From Leuctra nigra (taxonomy: Eukaryota; Arthropoda; Insecta; Plecoptera; Leuctridae): DNA of 64,000 nt. Shown here piece after piece: positions 22,506-34,495 of this stretch. Positions within the stretch are counted from its first letter, which is position 1. Each line of letters begins with the position of its first letter. The stretch lies in NCBI GenBank assembly GCA_934045905.1, contig OW203766.1, positions 28,266,309 through 28,330,308 on the forward strand, written 5' to 3'. The position numbers and the translations under genes are program-made. Below the pieces are notes generated by a model that saw nothing but the letters and a program-made list of their open reading frames with translations, was not told the DNA's origin and did no database searches.

Positions 22506-22618
22506 AATATAAATAGTGCACTGATAGCGAGAGTTTGTATGTCAACAATAATCATCAGTTTCCCCGGCATTTACACAATCAACGACGACTGGAGACAGAC
22601 GGACCTCAGAGTTGTCTA
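22506..22618 (+). CDS. Possible 26-codon small ORF behind a TATA box (weak)
   Basis: TATAAATAG at 22506, then ATG 22538 and a 26-codon frame to stop containing SFPGIYTINDDWRQTDLRVV. The codons are GC-rich in an AT-rich setting, which suggests real coding, possibly a terminal exon with acceptor ATCATCAG at 22557. No family recognised. Confidence 0.2.
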
Positions 22619-24046
22619 AATCATCTTACCTAATTTATAAAAATCTATCTATCATAAAGTGTATACCGTCTAAAATGATTGGAAATGGCCTAAAATTAAA
22701 TTTTCATTGTAAGTTGATAAAATGTAAGTGAAAATTTTCAGAAACATAGAATGTTGATACTCAAAACAGCCACGTACAAATCTTCCCAACAATTTAATTT
22801 ATCATAAGAAAATTCGCTGTTGTATTAATAAAAACTTCACTTAATATTATTTTTTATGCTATTTTTTAAATTTGAATTTGAATATTTATGTTTTTTTGAA
22901 GATATAAATATATTTTTGCTAATTGAGTTACTGTTGAAATCGGCAACACTTCTCTAAGCATCCATAATAATTCACTGTAAATAGTAGCATCTCGGGCTAT
23001 CTATTATTCTTGAGTCAATCTCGGCAAGGTTATGTCACGATGTGTATTTATTCTCATTGTGACAACAATGTCGAACAGTTTTCCCGTCTACAATTACTAG
23101 TGCAGAATAACAGATGAATTTCGACGCTCGCTAAGAGCACATCAATGTGTGTCTCTACTGTATGCACTATTTTATAATTTATAACTGAAAACTGTATGTT
23201 ATAAAGGTAAAGAAATATTTTTGGTTGCAATGTGTATCATAGCAATTGAATAATAATTATACATTTTACGTGTTATTTCACACGTTAATCCCGAACACAG
23301 GTTTAGGTCACCGATAGCAATGATTTGTCAGACAAACGGCGAATAACTTTTTAATTGTTGTATTGACCGTTATCATTTACTCCAACCATTCCATTAAAAA
23401 AAAATCGATGTAGGTGTCAAAGGTTTCAAAATATAAAATATTAAGTGTGTGACTTTTTGTTGATTTTTTCTACTAGTTTTGAGCAATGAAATAATATATG
23501 ATATTATTTCAAAATTTCAACATCGTGTTACCTAATTCATTGATTTATAAATTTCACAACATACCACTTATATAGTCCGGAGAAAAGGCTGGAAATATTC
23601 ATGTGTATTTTTATTACTTTATTTCATTATTTTTCGTATTTTCTACTCTCTACTTAGAAGAAGTAGACAGTAGACAGTGTCTACGTTCTATTACAAGAAC
23701 CACATGCACAAAAACTAAAATGATTTTCTTGCTCTGATTGCGATAATATTATTCTCTTAGTAAAGAACCCAGAGAGAAATGAGACTACCTATACCTATTC
23801 GTAAACAAATTTGTCCAATGGCCTTTAAATACTCTCAGGTGGTGAAATAAGATGTGTGTCATATATCGCCGTTATAATGGTTGGAATAAAAATCAATAAA
23901 AGGATTTGCAATCTTTGAATCTATTAGATAAGTGTTGAACACTTTATTGCGTGTGATTATTCTTGATCCTCGATGATTTTGTTCGTGTTGTGAAAGTGAT
24001 GCTAATTATGTCATTTGAGTTGGTAGCCAGTCTGGACCCAGCGATC
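22619..24046. other. Intergenic, no gene seen
   Basis: Strongly AT-rich, no open frame of note and no repeat recognised. Confidence 0.4.
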
Positions 24047-24054
24047 ATAACAAC

Positions 24055-25614
24055 CAGTGGCGGCTTGAACCCATAAAAACATGCGGGGCCAATCTTTTTC
24101 TCATACACCCACCACCCATTTTTAAACGGGGGTTTGGGGGCGAAGCCCCCAAGAAAAATTTCTCAAGGTCATTCGTTTTGATGCATTGTAACGATTTCAT
24201 TTAACTCTTTTTGCTGTAATAAAGGCACAGCAAAAAAGTGACTTTTTGTGAATTATTTTAGTTAATATTTTACTTTAAAACTGATTTTAATTGATTACAC
24301 ATTAATTGAAGGTAGAAAAACTGGGAAGTAATTAATTTAATTCTTTAAGGGATTGTACCGTCACAAATGCCGCGCAGCAAATTTTTTTATTTTGGTTCTA
24401 GACGGAATTACAATGAATTTACAGGCAGGTACTAGATTTTTGAAAGAAAATAAAAAGTCTAATGAAAGGAAAAAACACATAAAAATGCCGCGCTGCAAAG
24501 TTTCTGGTTTTTGGCTACCTTAGGACGGGTTTAAAATGATTTTACATTACTCTGTGTTAAAGTGATAAAACTATGCATAAAAAATCAACGCAGCGAATTT
24601 TTTTGTTTTTGGGTACATTAGAGCAGGTTTAAAATGATTTTACAGGTAGTACTATATTTTTGAAAGAAAACATAAAAGTATATAATTAATAAAAAGTAAT
24701 AACGCATAAAAATGCCGCGCAGCGATTTTTATTTTTTTTTATATATCTTATAGGACGGGTTTAACAGGACTTTACATTAGCAATAAAATCACGCCTAAAA
24801 TAGCCGCGCAGCGAATTTTTTTTGTTTTTGGTTACATTAGAGCGGATGTAAAATGATTTTACATGTACTATTTTTGAAAGAAAACAAAAAAGAGTCGATA
24901 ATTAATAAAAAGTGTACATAAAAATGCCGCACAGCGAATTTTTAGTTTTTTGGCTCTACCTTACGACGGGCTTAAAATGGGGGGTTTAATTTACATGGAT
25001 CCAAGTGGGGTAAGGGATGTGAAGTGTGCTCAAAGTAAAAATAATATTTTCAAATTCGTTTTCAACCAATTTTTACCTGATCTCACACCAACTGGCGGGT
25101 TCAAAGGAATTTCTTCCCAAAAAGGAGGTATCACACTGGGCTGCAACTCGTCGCTGGAACCACGTGTATTTCTCACGTAATCGTTCTACATGTGCAGAGA
25201 CTAATTTTAGTCTTTGCACAAGCGCAATTGATAATTTGGTCCTTACTAGGGTTCAACCTACGGGTTGCAGCCCCTAAGCCAAGTGTGATACCCCCTTGTT
25301 ATTTTTTTTAAATACACAAGTATTTTAACCTGCCTGCAGCCTGCATGCATGCATGCATCAGCCGAGGCTGAAATTTTTTCATTTGAACCCACTCAATCGT
25401 CTGGAACACGTACAAAGATTAGAATGAACAAATAACTCTATTACTATATTCAATTAATACATATTTACAGCTTTTATTTTATTATAATTCACTTGATGTT
25501 TAATACCTTCCCACCCACCCACCAAACCACCCGCCTCCTTCCGACCACCCACCCACCCACCACCCTTTTCTACCGGGGCCACGGCCCGGATTGAATATGG
25601 TCAAGCCGCCACTG
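24055..25614. mobile_element. Non-autonomous hAT-like element H (1.56 kb)
   Basis: Ends CAGTGGCGGCTTGA and TCAAGCCGCCACTG with a perfect 8 bp duplication ATAACAAC at 24047-24054 and 25615-25622. The interior 24360-24960 holds about five diverged tandem copies of a 120-150 bp unit bearing GCCGCGCAGCGAATTTTT and AAAATGATTTTACA. 25515-25565 is a run of CCCACCCACC. No transposase survives. Confidence 0.9.
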
Positions 25615-25895
25615 ATAACAACAATACTCGGGGTATCAGATCTCACTTCTGTTTACATTTTTTGCATAAGAACTACAGTCGGAAGAAAACATTCATATCA
25701 AACATTGTTCCCAGTTAGACCAATCACAGTAATGACAACAAATTCGTCCCCAAATCTGATCCCGCCTTATTTACCTATAAAAACCCCGCCCACAATAGCA
25801 ATTAGAGCTGATTCTCTAGGAGCAGTCAGCCGGTCCTTCCCCTTAATATCCCGACAAAGGTTTTTCGACCTCAATTGTTATTGAGGTAGGTCCAT

Positions 25896-26026
25896 GAGCG
25901 CGATTGAGTAACTATTTGAGATGTAGACCATCATCTTTGGCATCTAGCCAATAGTGGCGCTGTCCGCTATTGGCTAGAAGAGAAGAGGTCTTCATCTCAA
26001 AAGTTAAGTTACGCAATCGTGCTGCT
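25896..26026. repeat. Palindromic MITE-like repeat
   Basis: Inverted repeat: GCGATTGAGTAACTATTTGA at the left pairs with TCAAAAGTTAAGTTACGCAA at the right. The centre has CTAGCCAATAGTGGC facing CGCTATTGGCTAG. About 130 bp and highly self-complementary. Confidence 0.65.
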
Positions 26027-26884
26027 GGTTCGAATCAAAGTGATTGATTAACTTAACTTTGTTACAATAAGAACAATTTGTTCTTTTTGTGATGTTTTTT
26101 GCTGAAGATACTTCTGATGATAATTAATCATTAACTAATTGAAGCTAATTGTGTATTCGAGTTTGCAATTTTACTTGATACGATTCTCTTTACCACTCAT
26201 GCATTAATTTTTTATTCAATTGCATGATAAGGAGTTAATTGATATTATTTAATTATTTAAATATCACATTGTTATTTGTTAGTTATAAACTTTTCTTCGC
26301 AGTTCGGGATTCCCAATTTGTATTAATAATTATTCAATTTGCCCCTCTCCTCCACACCCTGAAAAACTTATTCCTCATAACTCCACTTATGTTTTTATTC
26401 AATGGTCGTCCTATTTTTATGTAAATAATGTTTCTGCGGCAACAGGTAGAAACCAGATGTATAATCCCACAAGTTATCAATATCATTTCCTCAATCCATG
26501 GCAGTGCTGTTCGTTTTGATGCAGTGTCTTTACACAGTTTAATAGTCATTCCAAATACCTATTGGTCTCTGATAACACATGTGATACATTTACTCATTCA
26601 ACATTAACAATACATGAACATTACTCGTTTATATTAGGTAATTATGTCTAGATTTTATCAACATCCTTAGGGTATAAACAACTAATAGAAAAAATTGTGC
26701 ACAATTCAACTTGATTTATCACAGAGCTGATGTGCGAATTATTGCATAACATAATCATAATCAAAGTGCTACTGGTATAATAATGTATTGCGAAGCATGT
26801 GTGGGACATGACTTGTATGATTTACGACGATAAAAGAATGTTAACAATGCTCTCGGAGATGATTATGCACCCGACAAATGACAT
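26027..26884. other. Intergenic, no gene seen
   Basis: AT-rich sequence before the 3' end of the LINE. Nothing recognised. Confidence 0.4.
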
Positions 26885-26885
26885 G

Positions 26886-28276
26886 TATTGTATTGTATTA
26901 TTTATTTGTAGGAAGCAATTACAATTGCATTACAAAGTCAGAACTAAAATAATAACTATAATATGACATTTGAGCATTGAAACATATTGAGTAACAAAGA
27001 CAAATTGTAAAAATACATTCGAATGTTAACACATATTACAAGTTAAAATAGTGAAAGTATTGCGCTAAAAGCGAAGCGAACATATAAATATACATATAAA
27101 TCAGCATTCAAGAAATTCATTTACACTGTAAAAGGAATGCTTCATAAGGAACATCTTTAAAATATACTTGAAACCGCTCCTGGACTCAATGTTCCTGATT
27201 TCTTGCGGCACATGGTTGTACAGTCTGCGGCCAGACTGCATGACACCCTGAGACGTGGTATTTAAGCGGCAGTATTCATGTTTTAAATTGGAGGCACCTC
27301 TAGTTCCATACATGTGGTGGCTGTTGTCATTAAACAAATGCAGGTTGTCCCGTGTAAACAAACACACTGCCAAAATGTAGATACATGGGAGAGGTAGTAT
27401 TGCTACCTCCCGGAACTTATCTCTGCATGACGCACTATATCCAAGAGAGAGTATGATCCGGATGACTTTCTTCTGAGCGCGAAAAGCCCTATTGCTGTCT
27501 AGCGTACCGCCCCAAAAGATGATACCATACTGGAGTATTGAGTGAACGTACGCAAAGTAGGCTGATCGTAAAGCAAATAAGTTGCAATTCAGGGCTAATG
27601 TACGCATTACAAAGCGCGCTGAAGAAAGTTTTTTAACTAGATGATCGATATGCGGAACCCAGGATAGGTTTCTATCAATAGTTATACCAAGATACTTCAC
27701 GCTGGAGCACGAGCTGATAGACAGCATATTATCAGAGTGTTTGCCGCGAGGTTCGAAGGTTATAATCTCGGTCTTGGTACGATTCAATAGAAGTTTGTTA
27801 GGGGTGAACCAGTTAACAAAATGATCCATGGCTAAATGGACTTCAGCCGCTAGTTGGTTGGCGGTTAGAGCTTCAATTGTGGCACTGGAATCATCAGCAT
27901 ACTGGATTACACTTCTTCCTGAATGGTTGGTACAGATGTTTGGGGCAAGATCGTTCACCATGATAGAGAAGAGAAGGGGCCCCAAGATGGAGCCCTGGGG
28001 CACACCTTTAGTGACGGGTTCCCAAGAGGAGAAGTGTTCATTAAGCTGCACTCTCTGAGTCCTACCACTCAGGTAGGAATCGAACCATGCCCCACAAACA
28101 CCAGTAATCCCATATACCGTGAGTTTGTTCATCAGCAGTTGGTGGTCCATTGAATCGAAGGCCTTAGACAAATCACATAGTATAACTCCAACCTTGTTCT
28201 TCCTCTCCAAGGCCTCCTCAATCCCAGTAATCATACCAAAGGCAGCAGTAGTGGTAGAGCAGTAGTGTAATATCAA
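26886..28276 (-). mobile_element. 5'-truncated jockey/CR1-like LINE
   Basis: A non-LTR retrotransposon copy, minus strand. The coding part is the reverse transcriptase; about 200 bp of 3' UTR follows and ends in a short tandem tail (TACAA units on the minus strand). This tail type is typical of jockey/CR1-group elements, which prime on simple repeats rather than poly(A). The 5' end is cut within the reverse transcriptase, as expected of incomplete reverse transcription. Confidence 0.85.
27101..28276 (-). CDS. Reverse transcriptase fragment of the LINE
   Basis: About 390 codons open to a stop. Seen are the ILCDLSKAFDSMDH block (palm aspartate), VPQGSILGPLLFSIMVNDL, the catalytic QYADDSS box (YADD), and LGITIDRNLSW. 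A C-terminal region with LQYGIIFWGG and the CRLNTTSQGVMQSGRRLYNH block is typical of jockey/CR1-like ORF2 tails. The N-terminal endonuclease and first reverse-transcriptase blocks are missing. No internal stop, so the insertion is probably young, but it cannot move by itself. Confidence 0.85.
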   Translation of the reverse strand: MILHYCSTTTAAFGMITGIEEALERKNKVGVILCDLSKAFDSMDHQLLMNKLTVYGITGVCGAWFDSYLSGRTQRVQLNEHFSSWEPVTKGVPQGSILGPLLFSIMVNDLAPNICTNHSGRSVIQYADDSSATIEALTANQLAAEVHLAMDHFVNWFTPNKLLLNRTKTEIITFEPRGKHSDNMLSISSCSSVKYLGITIDRNLSWVPHIDHLVKKLSSARFVMRTLALNCNLFALRSAYFAYVHSILQYGIIFWGGTLDSNRAFRAQKKVIRIILSLGYSASCRDKFREVAILPLPCIYILAVCLFTRDNLHLFNDNSHHMYGTRGASNLKHEYCRLNTTSQGVMQSGRRLYNHVPQEIRNIESRSGFKYILKMFLMKHSFYSVNEFLEC

Positions 28277-28309
28277 ACAGATTGAAGGTCGTACTACTTG
28301 CAGTGTTAC

Positions 28310-28445
28310 AGTCGGCAGCGAAAGCTGTCAGTAAGTGCAGTCAGTCAGTTACTACCTGTGTTTACGAGCGGTTCGCTAGGCGAGTGACTCATATCTGATA
28401 CAAACGAAAGTGATATTGCACTACCGAAGAAAATTAGCAGCTAAG
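28310..28445 (+). other. EcK1 non-coding leader exon
   Basis: Donor GCTAAGGTGAGTAATGATG at 28446 matches that of the EcK3 leader almost exactly. The preceding ~110 bp has no ATG frame of note. It probably splices to the CAG acceptor 2 bases before the EcK1 ATG, leaving a 0.9 kb intron. The exon start is estimated. Confidence 0.5.
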
Positions 28446-29364
28446 GTGAGTAATGATGTAATGTTTTTACTTATTTCACGTATCTGATTTTTCATTTGAT
28501 GTGTTCATAATTTCCTAACTATTGAAAGTATAAAATTCGATACTTTTAGTGTCTATGAACTGTTATTTGAGACAATTTTTATAAGTAGGTAACTATACTG
28601 TTTGCCTTCATCACGTAATGATAGACATAAACAACACGAACATTTTTCAGCGATGTGTTCAGGTATATCAAGTTTATAGACTTCGGATACATCGTATAAC
28701 TTTGATAAGAGATTTTGGTTGAAATACTGCTTCTTACATAGTCTTTTTCATTATTTGTCTCACAAAAGCAAACAAAAATTCAATTATAAAAGTTTTTAAA
28801 CTTTCGTCATTATTTACATCTTCATTGGGATTCGATTCCTGTTTATTGTATGTTTTGTCAAATAATTGTGCAGTTTCAATTTAAATGTCAGAATTATTTG
28901 CAAGACAAAACGCATGCAATAAAACAATTTAACAAAGAGTTTCAAAGGAGATTGCTAAAAATCATGGACATTATCTTATTTTCTATTTCCATAATCTATA
29001 GAAACAATTAGAATTATTATTTATATAAAATATTATATATTATAATCATAGTTAATTTTAAACCCTCTTATAAAAAAAATATTTTAGACCCAACGAACAT
29101 GTAAATAATTTCTTACATTATCACATTTACATTTCCAAATTGGAATCAAAATTAAAATATAATCATGGTCTTCAACATCTTCCTATGTGAATCAAGTTTA
29201 ATATGTTGTATTTCCACAATCTAAGTTGCATTTGATAATCAATGTACCTGCCACTGTACAGTTAACAGAAGATCTATCAATTCCGATTATTTTGTTTCGT
29301 AAAGGTGTTCGTAATTACCTTTACCGATTGACAATTACAAACATCCTCTTTCCTGTTGACAGCG

Positions 29365-30615
29365 ATGAGTCAAACAGTCACTAACAACCTGGACGCGGGT
29401 GCGTCAACGTCCTTTATCACCGACGACTTCCTGACGTCGATCCTGCGTCGCGACGAGAACGACGCGTCGTTGGTCGTCGTCAACAGCAAGGTCGAGAGTG
29501 CCGTGCCGAAGGGAGACAACTACGTCAGCGTCATCGTCCGCATTGCCGTCGACTACACGGTGAACAACGGCGACATCAAGAAACACCGCTCCATCATCGT
29601 GAAGACTGAGCCTCAAGGAGAAATCATGTTGAACTTCATACGTCAAACTGAAGTCTTTGATCGAGAACTACGAATTTATTCCGTAACTCTGCCGGCGATG
29701 TACAAGTTAATAGAGGATAAGACGGGGAAGAGGTTGCAGATCGGTCCGAAATGTCTGCAGACAGATCGTCCTGACACTATCGTCCTGGAGGACCTCCGTC
29801 CTGAAGGATACAAGATGGCGAACCGCCGCCAAGGTCTCGACTATCACCACAGCGTCGCGTCTTTCAAGACTCTGGCTCATTTCAACGCCACTTCCGTAGC
29901 GCTTCATGATCAAGATCCGGACTCCATCGAATACTACAAGGAGATTTGCTACACGAAGAAAAACCGAAAGTTCCATGCGGATTTCATGGAACCGACATTC
30001 AGAAGTCTCGCCACTGTCGTTGAAACATGGCCGGGATATGAACGGTTCGGGGACAAAGTCAGGAAAGTCGCTGAGGAGGGCGTCGACAAAGTCATCGAGA
30101 TGGTGAACAGAGAGAGTCCGATGAAAGCGCTCTGCCACGGCGACTTCTGGACCAACAACATGCTCTTCCGTTACGACGACGACGGGAAGATCGAAGATCT
30201 GAAGATGCTGGACTTCCAGCTCATCAGACACGCGTCACCAGCTTTGGATATCATCTACTTGCTTTACACCAGTCCAAGTCAGGACATTCTAGAAGAATCC
30301 GGAGACGAACTGATCGCCACATATCTCGATGAATTCAACAAGACAGTAAAGAGTCTCGGATGTTCTCATCGCAGCATCACAAAGGACCAACTGGATCGGG
30401 AGTTGAGTGCTTGCGGCTACTACTCTGTCATCTGTTCGATGATGTTCTGTATCATGACAGCCGACCCGGAAGATGCGCCCAAGTTCGACGAACTCACGGA
30501 GGCGAATAAGGAACAGGAGTCGAGTGTCGTGATGGACAAGGCATTCGCAGGGAAGAGATTTAGACGCGTGTTTGAACGTCGGCTACTCAAGTTTGAGGAG
30601 CAAGGACTTATGTAA
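29365..30615 (+). CDS. EcKinase-like gene 1 (EcK1)
   Basis: Ecdysteroid-kinase-like protein (EcKinase, CHK kinase-like, PF02958 type), 416 residues, uninterrupted. The family transfers phosphate from ATP to small hydroxyl substrates such as ecdysteroids (e.g. the 22-position in silkworm) and, by inference, xenobiotics. Visible: N-lobe with SIIVKTEP (ATP-lysine strand), VLEDLRPEGY hinge, catalytic loop HGDFWTNNMLF with Asp260, and KMLDFQ with metal-binding Asp283. It ends RRLLKFEEQG. An ATG at 29365 is used because TTGACAG just before it looks like an acceptor and an upstream TTG is no start. Paired with EcK2 439 bp downstream. Cytosolic; no signal peptide. Confidence 0.93.
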   Translation: MSQTVTNNLDAGASTSFITDDFLTSILRRDENDASLVVVNSKVESAVPKGDNYVSVIVRIAVDYTVNNGDIKKHRSIIVKTEPQGEIMLNFIRQTEVFDRELRIYSVTLPAMYKLIEDKTGKRLQIGPKCLQTDRPDTIVLEDLRPEGYKMANRRQGLDYHHSVASFKTLAHFNATSVALHDQDPDSIEYYKEICYTKKNRKFHADFMEPTFRSLATVVETWPGYERFGDKVRKVAEEGVDKVIEMVNRESPMKALCHGDFWTNNMLFRYDDDGKIEDLKMLDFQLIRHASPALDIIYLLYTSPSQDILEESGDELIATYLDEFNKTVKSLGCSHRSITKDQLDRELSACGYYSVICSMMFCIMTADPEDAPKFDELTEANKEQESSVVMDKAFAGKRFRRVFERRLLKFEEQGLM

Positions 30616-31053
30616 TAGCGTCATAATTGCATGCGTTTTATTATTATGTAATGACGTCTGAGCTACATGTTTATAATTGATATTAGATTATACGTTTTAT
30701 CAATGTCATTAGTGTTACGTAATACTTTTAATGCTATCGCTTTTAACGATTCTGTTAGCCTTTACACACGCTTGCTACCGAAAGCAATCATAGGCGACTT
30801 GCTTGATCAAGACATACATTCTCGATAAATCGATTATTGAATCTACTATATTATATTTATTTCGGATGATATTACTACAAAAGCAATATATGTTCAATGA
30901 TAATGTAATGTGTTTTATCAACAAATAAATAATCGTAAGAGATAAGTTAATTATTGTTTTTAATTGAAGAACTTCCAGCACCAGACACGACTTATTTTCA
31001 AAACCTACGAAATATGAATTATATTCATAATTTACTCAACAGATCGCTGAAAG

Positions 31054-32301
31054 ATGCCTGACGAAACCACACTGACCCCTGGCGAGCTCGCTCCGTGGCT
31101 GGACAACGCGTTCCTGGAGGCGATCCTCCGCCGCGACGAGCACGACGACTCTCTCGTCGTCGTCAGCAACAAGTCGGAGAGCGCCGTCCCTGTTGGCGAT
31201 CACTACGCCAGCTTCCTGCTCCGCGTTGCCGTCGAATACAACTCCGGGGACAACAAGGAGTCGAAGACACGTTCCTTGATCGTAAAGTCCGTTCCCACGG
31301 CTGAGATCATGCAACAGTGGATCGCGGAGTCCGGAATATTCCGCCGGGAATTGAACATCTACGCGGTTACTCTCCCCGCCATGAACAAGTTGTACTTGGA
31401 GAAGACCGGGGAACGAATAGATATCGGACCAAAGTTCTGCCCTACTGATCGTCCCAACACCATCGTCCTCGACGACCTCCGACCTCTTGGCTATAAGATG
31501 GCTAATCGTCGAGAGGGTCTGGATCTCATTCACAGCGTGCGTGGGATCAAGTCGTTGGCAAAGTTCCATGCCATCTCCATGGTGATGAATGACGAAGATC
31601 CCAGCGTCTTCGACTTCTACACTGAACCATTCTACACAGAGGAAAATCGCAAGATGATGTCGGGCTTCATGGAGCCGATGTTCAACAACTTGGCCACGGA
31701 AGTGGAGTCCTGGCCAGGGTCTGAACGATACGGGAAGATACTCAGGGGCTTGGGCGCTACATCCATTCAAGCTTGCATTGACTTGGCTAAGAATAAGGAA
31801 GGAGCGCTGAAAGTCCTGAATCATGGTGATTTCTGGACAAATAACATGCTCTTCCGTTACGACGAAGACGGGAAGATCGACGACATCAAAATGCTCGACT
31901 TCCAGATCATTCGTTTCGCGTCTCCAGCTCTCGACATTCTCTACTTCCTGAATATGAGTGCCAATCAACATATCCTGGAAGAAAACAAGGAGGAACTCAT
32001 TGACGAATATCTGAACCATCTTAATGCGACCGTGAGGCGCATGGGCTCCCCACATCTTGCCTTGAAAAGGGAGCAAATCGATCAGGAACTTAAGGACAAG
32101 GCCTTCTTCGCCGTCATCGTCTCCAGCATGTTGAGCATCATCGTCGCTGAGCCTGAGGATGCTCCTGACATGTCGTCGATCACCCAGGAGGATCTCGACA
32201 CCGGGAATTTTACTCAGATGAACAAGGCGTTTGCAGGGAAGAGATTCCGGTACTCGTTTGAAAGGCGCCTTGTTCAGTTTGAGGCTGAAGGATTAATATA
32301 A
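31054..32301 (+). CDS. EcKinase-like gene 2 (EcK2)
   Basis: 415 residues, no intron in the coding part. ATP-lysine strand SLIVKSVP, hinge VLDDLRPLGY, catalytic HGDFWTNNMLF (Asp259) and IKMLDFQIIR are intact, so it should be an active kinase. Closest to EcK4 and clearly diverged from EcK1/3 (for instance LEEKTGERIDIGPKFC-type region and the TQMNKAFAGKRFRY end). Eleven bases before the ATG stands CTCAACAG, an acceptor-like sequence conserved in EcK4. No independent leader exon is obvious in the short gap after EcK1, although GTAAGAG at about 30938 could be a donor. Polyadenylation signal AATAAA near 32818. Confidence 0.93.
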   Translation: MPDETTLTPGELAPWLDNAFLEAILRRDEHDDSLVVVSNKSESAVPVGDHYASFLLRVAVEYNSGDNKESKTRSLIVKSVPTAEIMQQWIAESGIFRRELNIYAVTLPAMNKLYLEKTGERIDIGPKFCPTDRPNTIVLDDLRPLGYKMANRREGLDLIHSVRGIKSLAKFHAISMVMNDEDPSVFDFYTEPFYTEENRKMMSGFMEPMFNNLATEVESWPGSERYGKILRGLGATSIQACIDLAKNKEGALKVLNHGDFWTNNMLFRYDEDGKIDDIKMLDFQIIRFASPALDILYFLNMSANQHILEENKEELIDEYLNHLNATVRRMGSPHLALKREQIDQELKDKAFFAVIVSSMLSIIVAEPEDAPDMSSITQEDLDTGNFTQMNKAFAGKRFRYSFERRLVQFEAEGLI

Positions 32302-34325
32302 TCATCTATTATTTACATGCTAAGGCATTTTTTATCTTACGCTTTTTAATCGGAGTATTACAAAGAAAATAGAGTCTATCTTCTATTATAACCAGAGCTA
32401 AGCAGTGTTGCATGTTATTGGAAAAAAGTGCCGGGTTAAAAACAAAATGTAATATAGGGGTTTGGCCCCGCTCGGAATTTTTTGAAATTTGGACTATTTT
32501 AGTGATGATTTTACGCTGTTTTGGACGAATTTCTAAAGTTAGCTTCGCAGTGCTAATTAATGATTAATTCATTGTATTGTTACAGCTCTTCATTTGAATA
32601 AATTTTACTGCCTTCTCCTCGGATGAGTATTTTCCAATTAAATTTGTTTCTATATGAAAAGTTAATGAATATTGACTGGTTTTTGTATAGACCTTATTCA
32701 CAAATATGGTCCAGGGTACCCTGGCCCCATTGTATCCCTTGGAATAATTGAAGAACCTCAGAAAGTTCACAATCTAAACAATATTTAAGAATATCAATGT
32801 ATGTCCCTTTTAAATCAATAAAATGTTCGATGTTTATGTAATGTTAAAATTACATTTAATTCCTTGACTTGATGCATGTCCTGAATTCCCATTAGTCCAT
32901 CAAAGAGTCTATACTCAAGGATTTTACAATACTACAAGCCGCATCGTCGAGAGACTGATAACAGGTGGGGGGTGTCGTTACACTGCCCCCCCCCCCCCCC
33001 TCTCGAGTATTTGGGTTAGGTTAGTTTAGTTAGGTTTATTGTAGGTAACGAAAAGAGGCATATGTATTGAGCTAGAAAAATGAAACATCTCATTTGCATA
33101 AATTTTTTTACTTCTTTCAATTTCTTTGCCTGTTACTTGAGCGATAGAAATCACACCATCCAATTGAGCGAAATTTTGCCTACACCTTCAATTGGTTACA
33201 ATTAATAATTTTTTCTTAATTTTTAGAAAAACAAATTATTCGAACTAATTAGAATCTTGCAAGGTCATTGAGACTAACATTTGATAATGTTTTAAAATTG
33301 TTCAGCCAAATTCTCTGATTTGAAAGGAATGACTGAAAATCAAAGATTTGAAAATGAAATCGAGCTGGCGCATCGAGATTTGCACCGACCATTTAGTATA
33401 CCAACCCTACACCTTCTTGCTTCATCTTCCTACATCATTGACGCAATGCGCGAAACTTGATTTTTTATTAAAAGGTGATACAAGTGCTCGGCCGTTCGAG
33501 CAATTTGAGAGAGAAAAATTGTTTCATAAGTGGGTGTAACTTTGATGGGATGATTACACGAGCAGTTTAATTGTATATTAGTAGCACATTTTTATTTTTT
33601 ATTCGTGTCTTGTTAATTAGGCGCCGTTATTCAATAAAACCGTCAAAACGATGAAATTTCCGATACGATTATTGGAGACCAAACCCGTGATCCAATTGAT
33701 CTCAAATTTTTCAATTGTGTTGTTCCAGGATGAACTTAGACTTGTTACTTGGCACATTTATAAAATTAGTGTTATACAATAGGTACCCAGCGAGACAAGA
33801 AATTGGCTAATTTTTCACCAAAAATCAACTAATTATTACTAATTAAAAAAGGGGAGAAAAATTTACCAAAGGACAACCCTACGTTTGTCTTATTTCTAAT
33901 CATGATTAAAATTTCAAATTATTTTGTCAACCCATTTTGTCTCCAATCGTATCCAAAAAGTGCCAGCACAAGCAGCAAAATCGCTCGCGCTTGCACACTC
34001 TTAACACTTTCAAAATTTTATTTGGTTAACATCTGAGATTTCGAGGCTTCTTTCATGTCATACACAACTTAAGTTAATTTTATTTTTTACTTGTCGGCTG
34101 TAACCGGGCAAAATGATTCCACGTATTTTTTAGATATCAATCCTGTTACGTGTGTAAAGGTGATTGGCAGTTCTCGGATTGAATATTGAATTGCTTACAG
34201 CGTCAAGTGTGAATGGAGATGTTTGGAGATAGATGAAAATGACAAATAATGTCCCTGCTGTTATCATACACCTCACGAATGACATATAATATAATACAAA
34301 GCACATTCAAGGCCAGGGCTTAATG
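32302..34325. other. Intergenic between the two EcK pairs
   Basis: Two kilobases with a C-run of about 17 at 32983-32999. At 33120-33330 sequence is related to the interior of hAT element B (phrases GGTCATTGAGACTAACAT and TTCAGCCAAATTCTC). No gene recognised. Confidence 0.45.
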
Positions 34326-34329
34326 CTTT

Positions 34330-34495
34330 TGTGCGTGGAGCGTTGGTGGATAGCGGGAACCAGCCAGTCAGTCAGCTAGCCAGCCAGCTAGTCGATGCGT
34401 TGGTCCATCAAACTATTCTTGCATGTAATTACGAAGTGTCGGTTTCGCAAGTAGTAAATCTGATTCAATCGGAAGTGAAATTGAGCTCAGCTAAG
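34330..34495 (+). other. EcK3 non-coding leader exon
   Basis: Ends CAGCTAAG before GTGAGTAATGATGTAA, the same donor context as the EcK1 leader. It contains a CAGCCAGTCAGTCAGCTAGC tandem. A second possible donor, TTCATGGTAAGTG at 34976, follows a CAGAGAC segment and may mark an alternative or additional leader exon. The start is estimated. Confidence 0.5.

Noticed and set aside
29404..32076. Long minus-strand ORFs antisense to EcK1 and EcK2 (also under EcK3-7)
   Set aside because: Antisense shadows of GC-rich coding exons; their translations carry no kinase or other domain.
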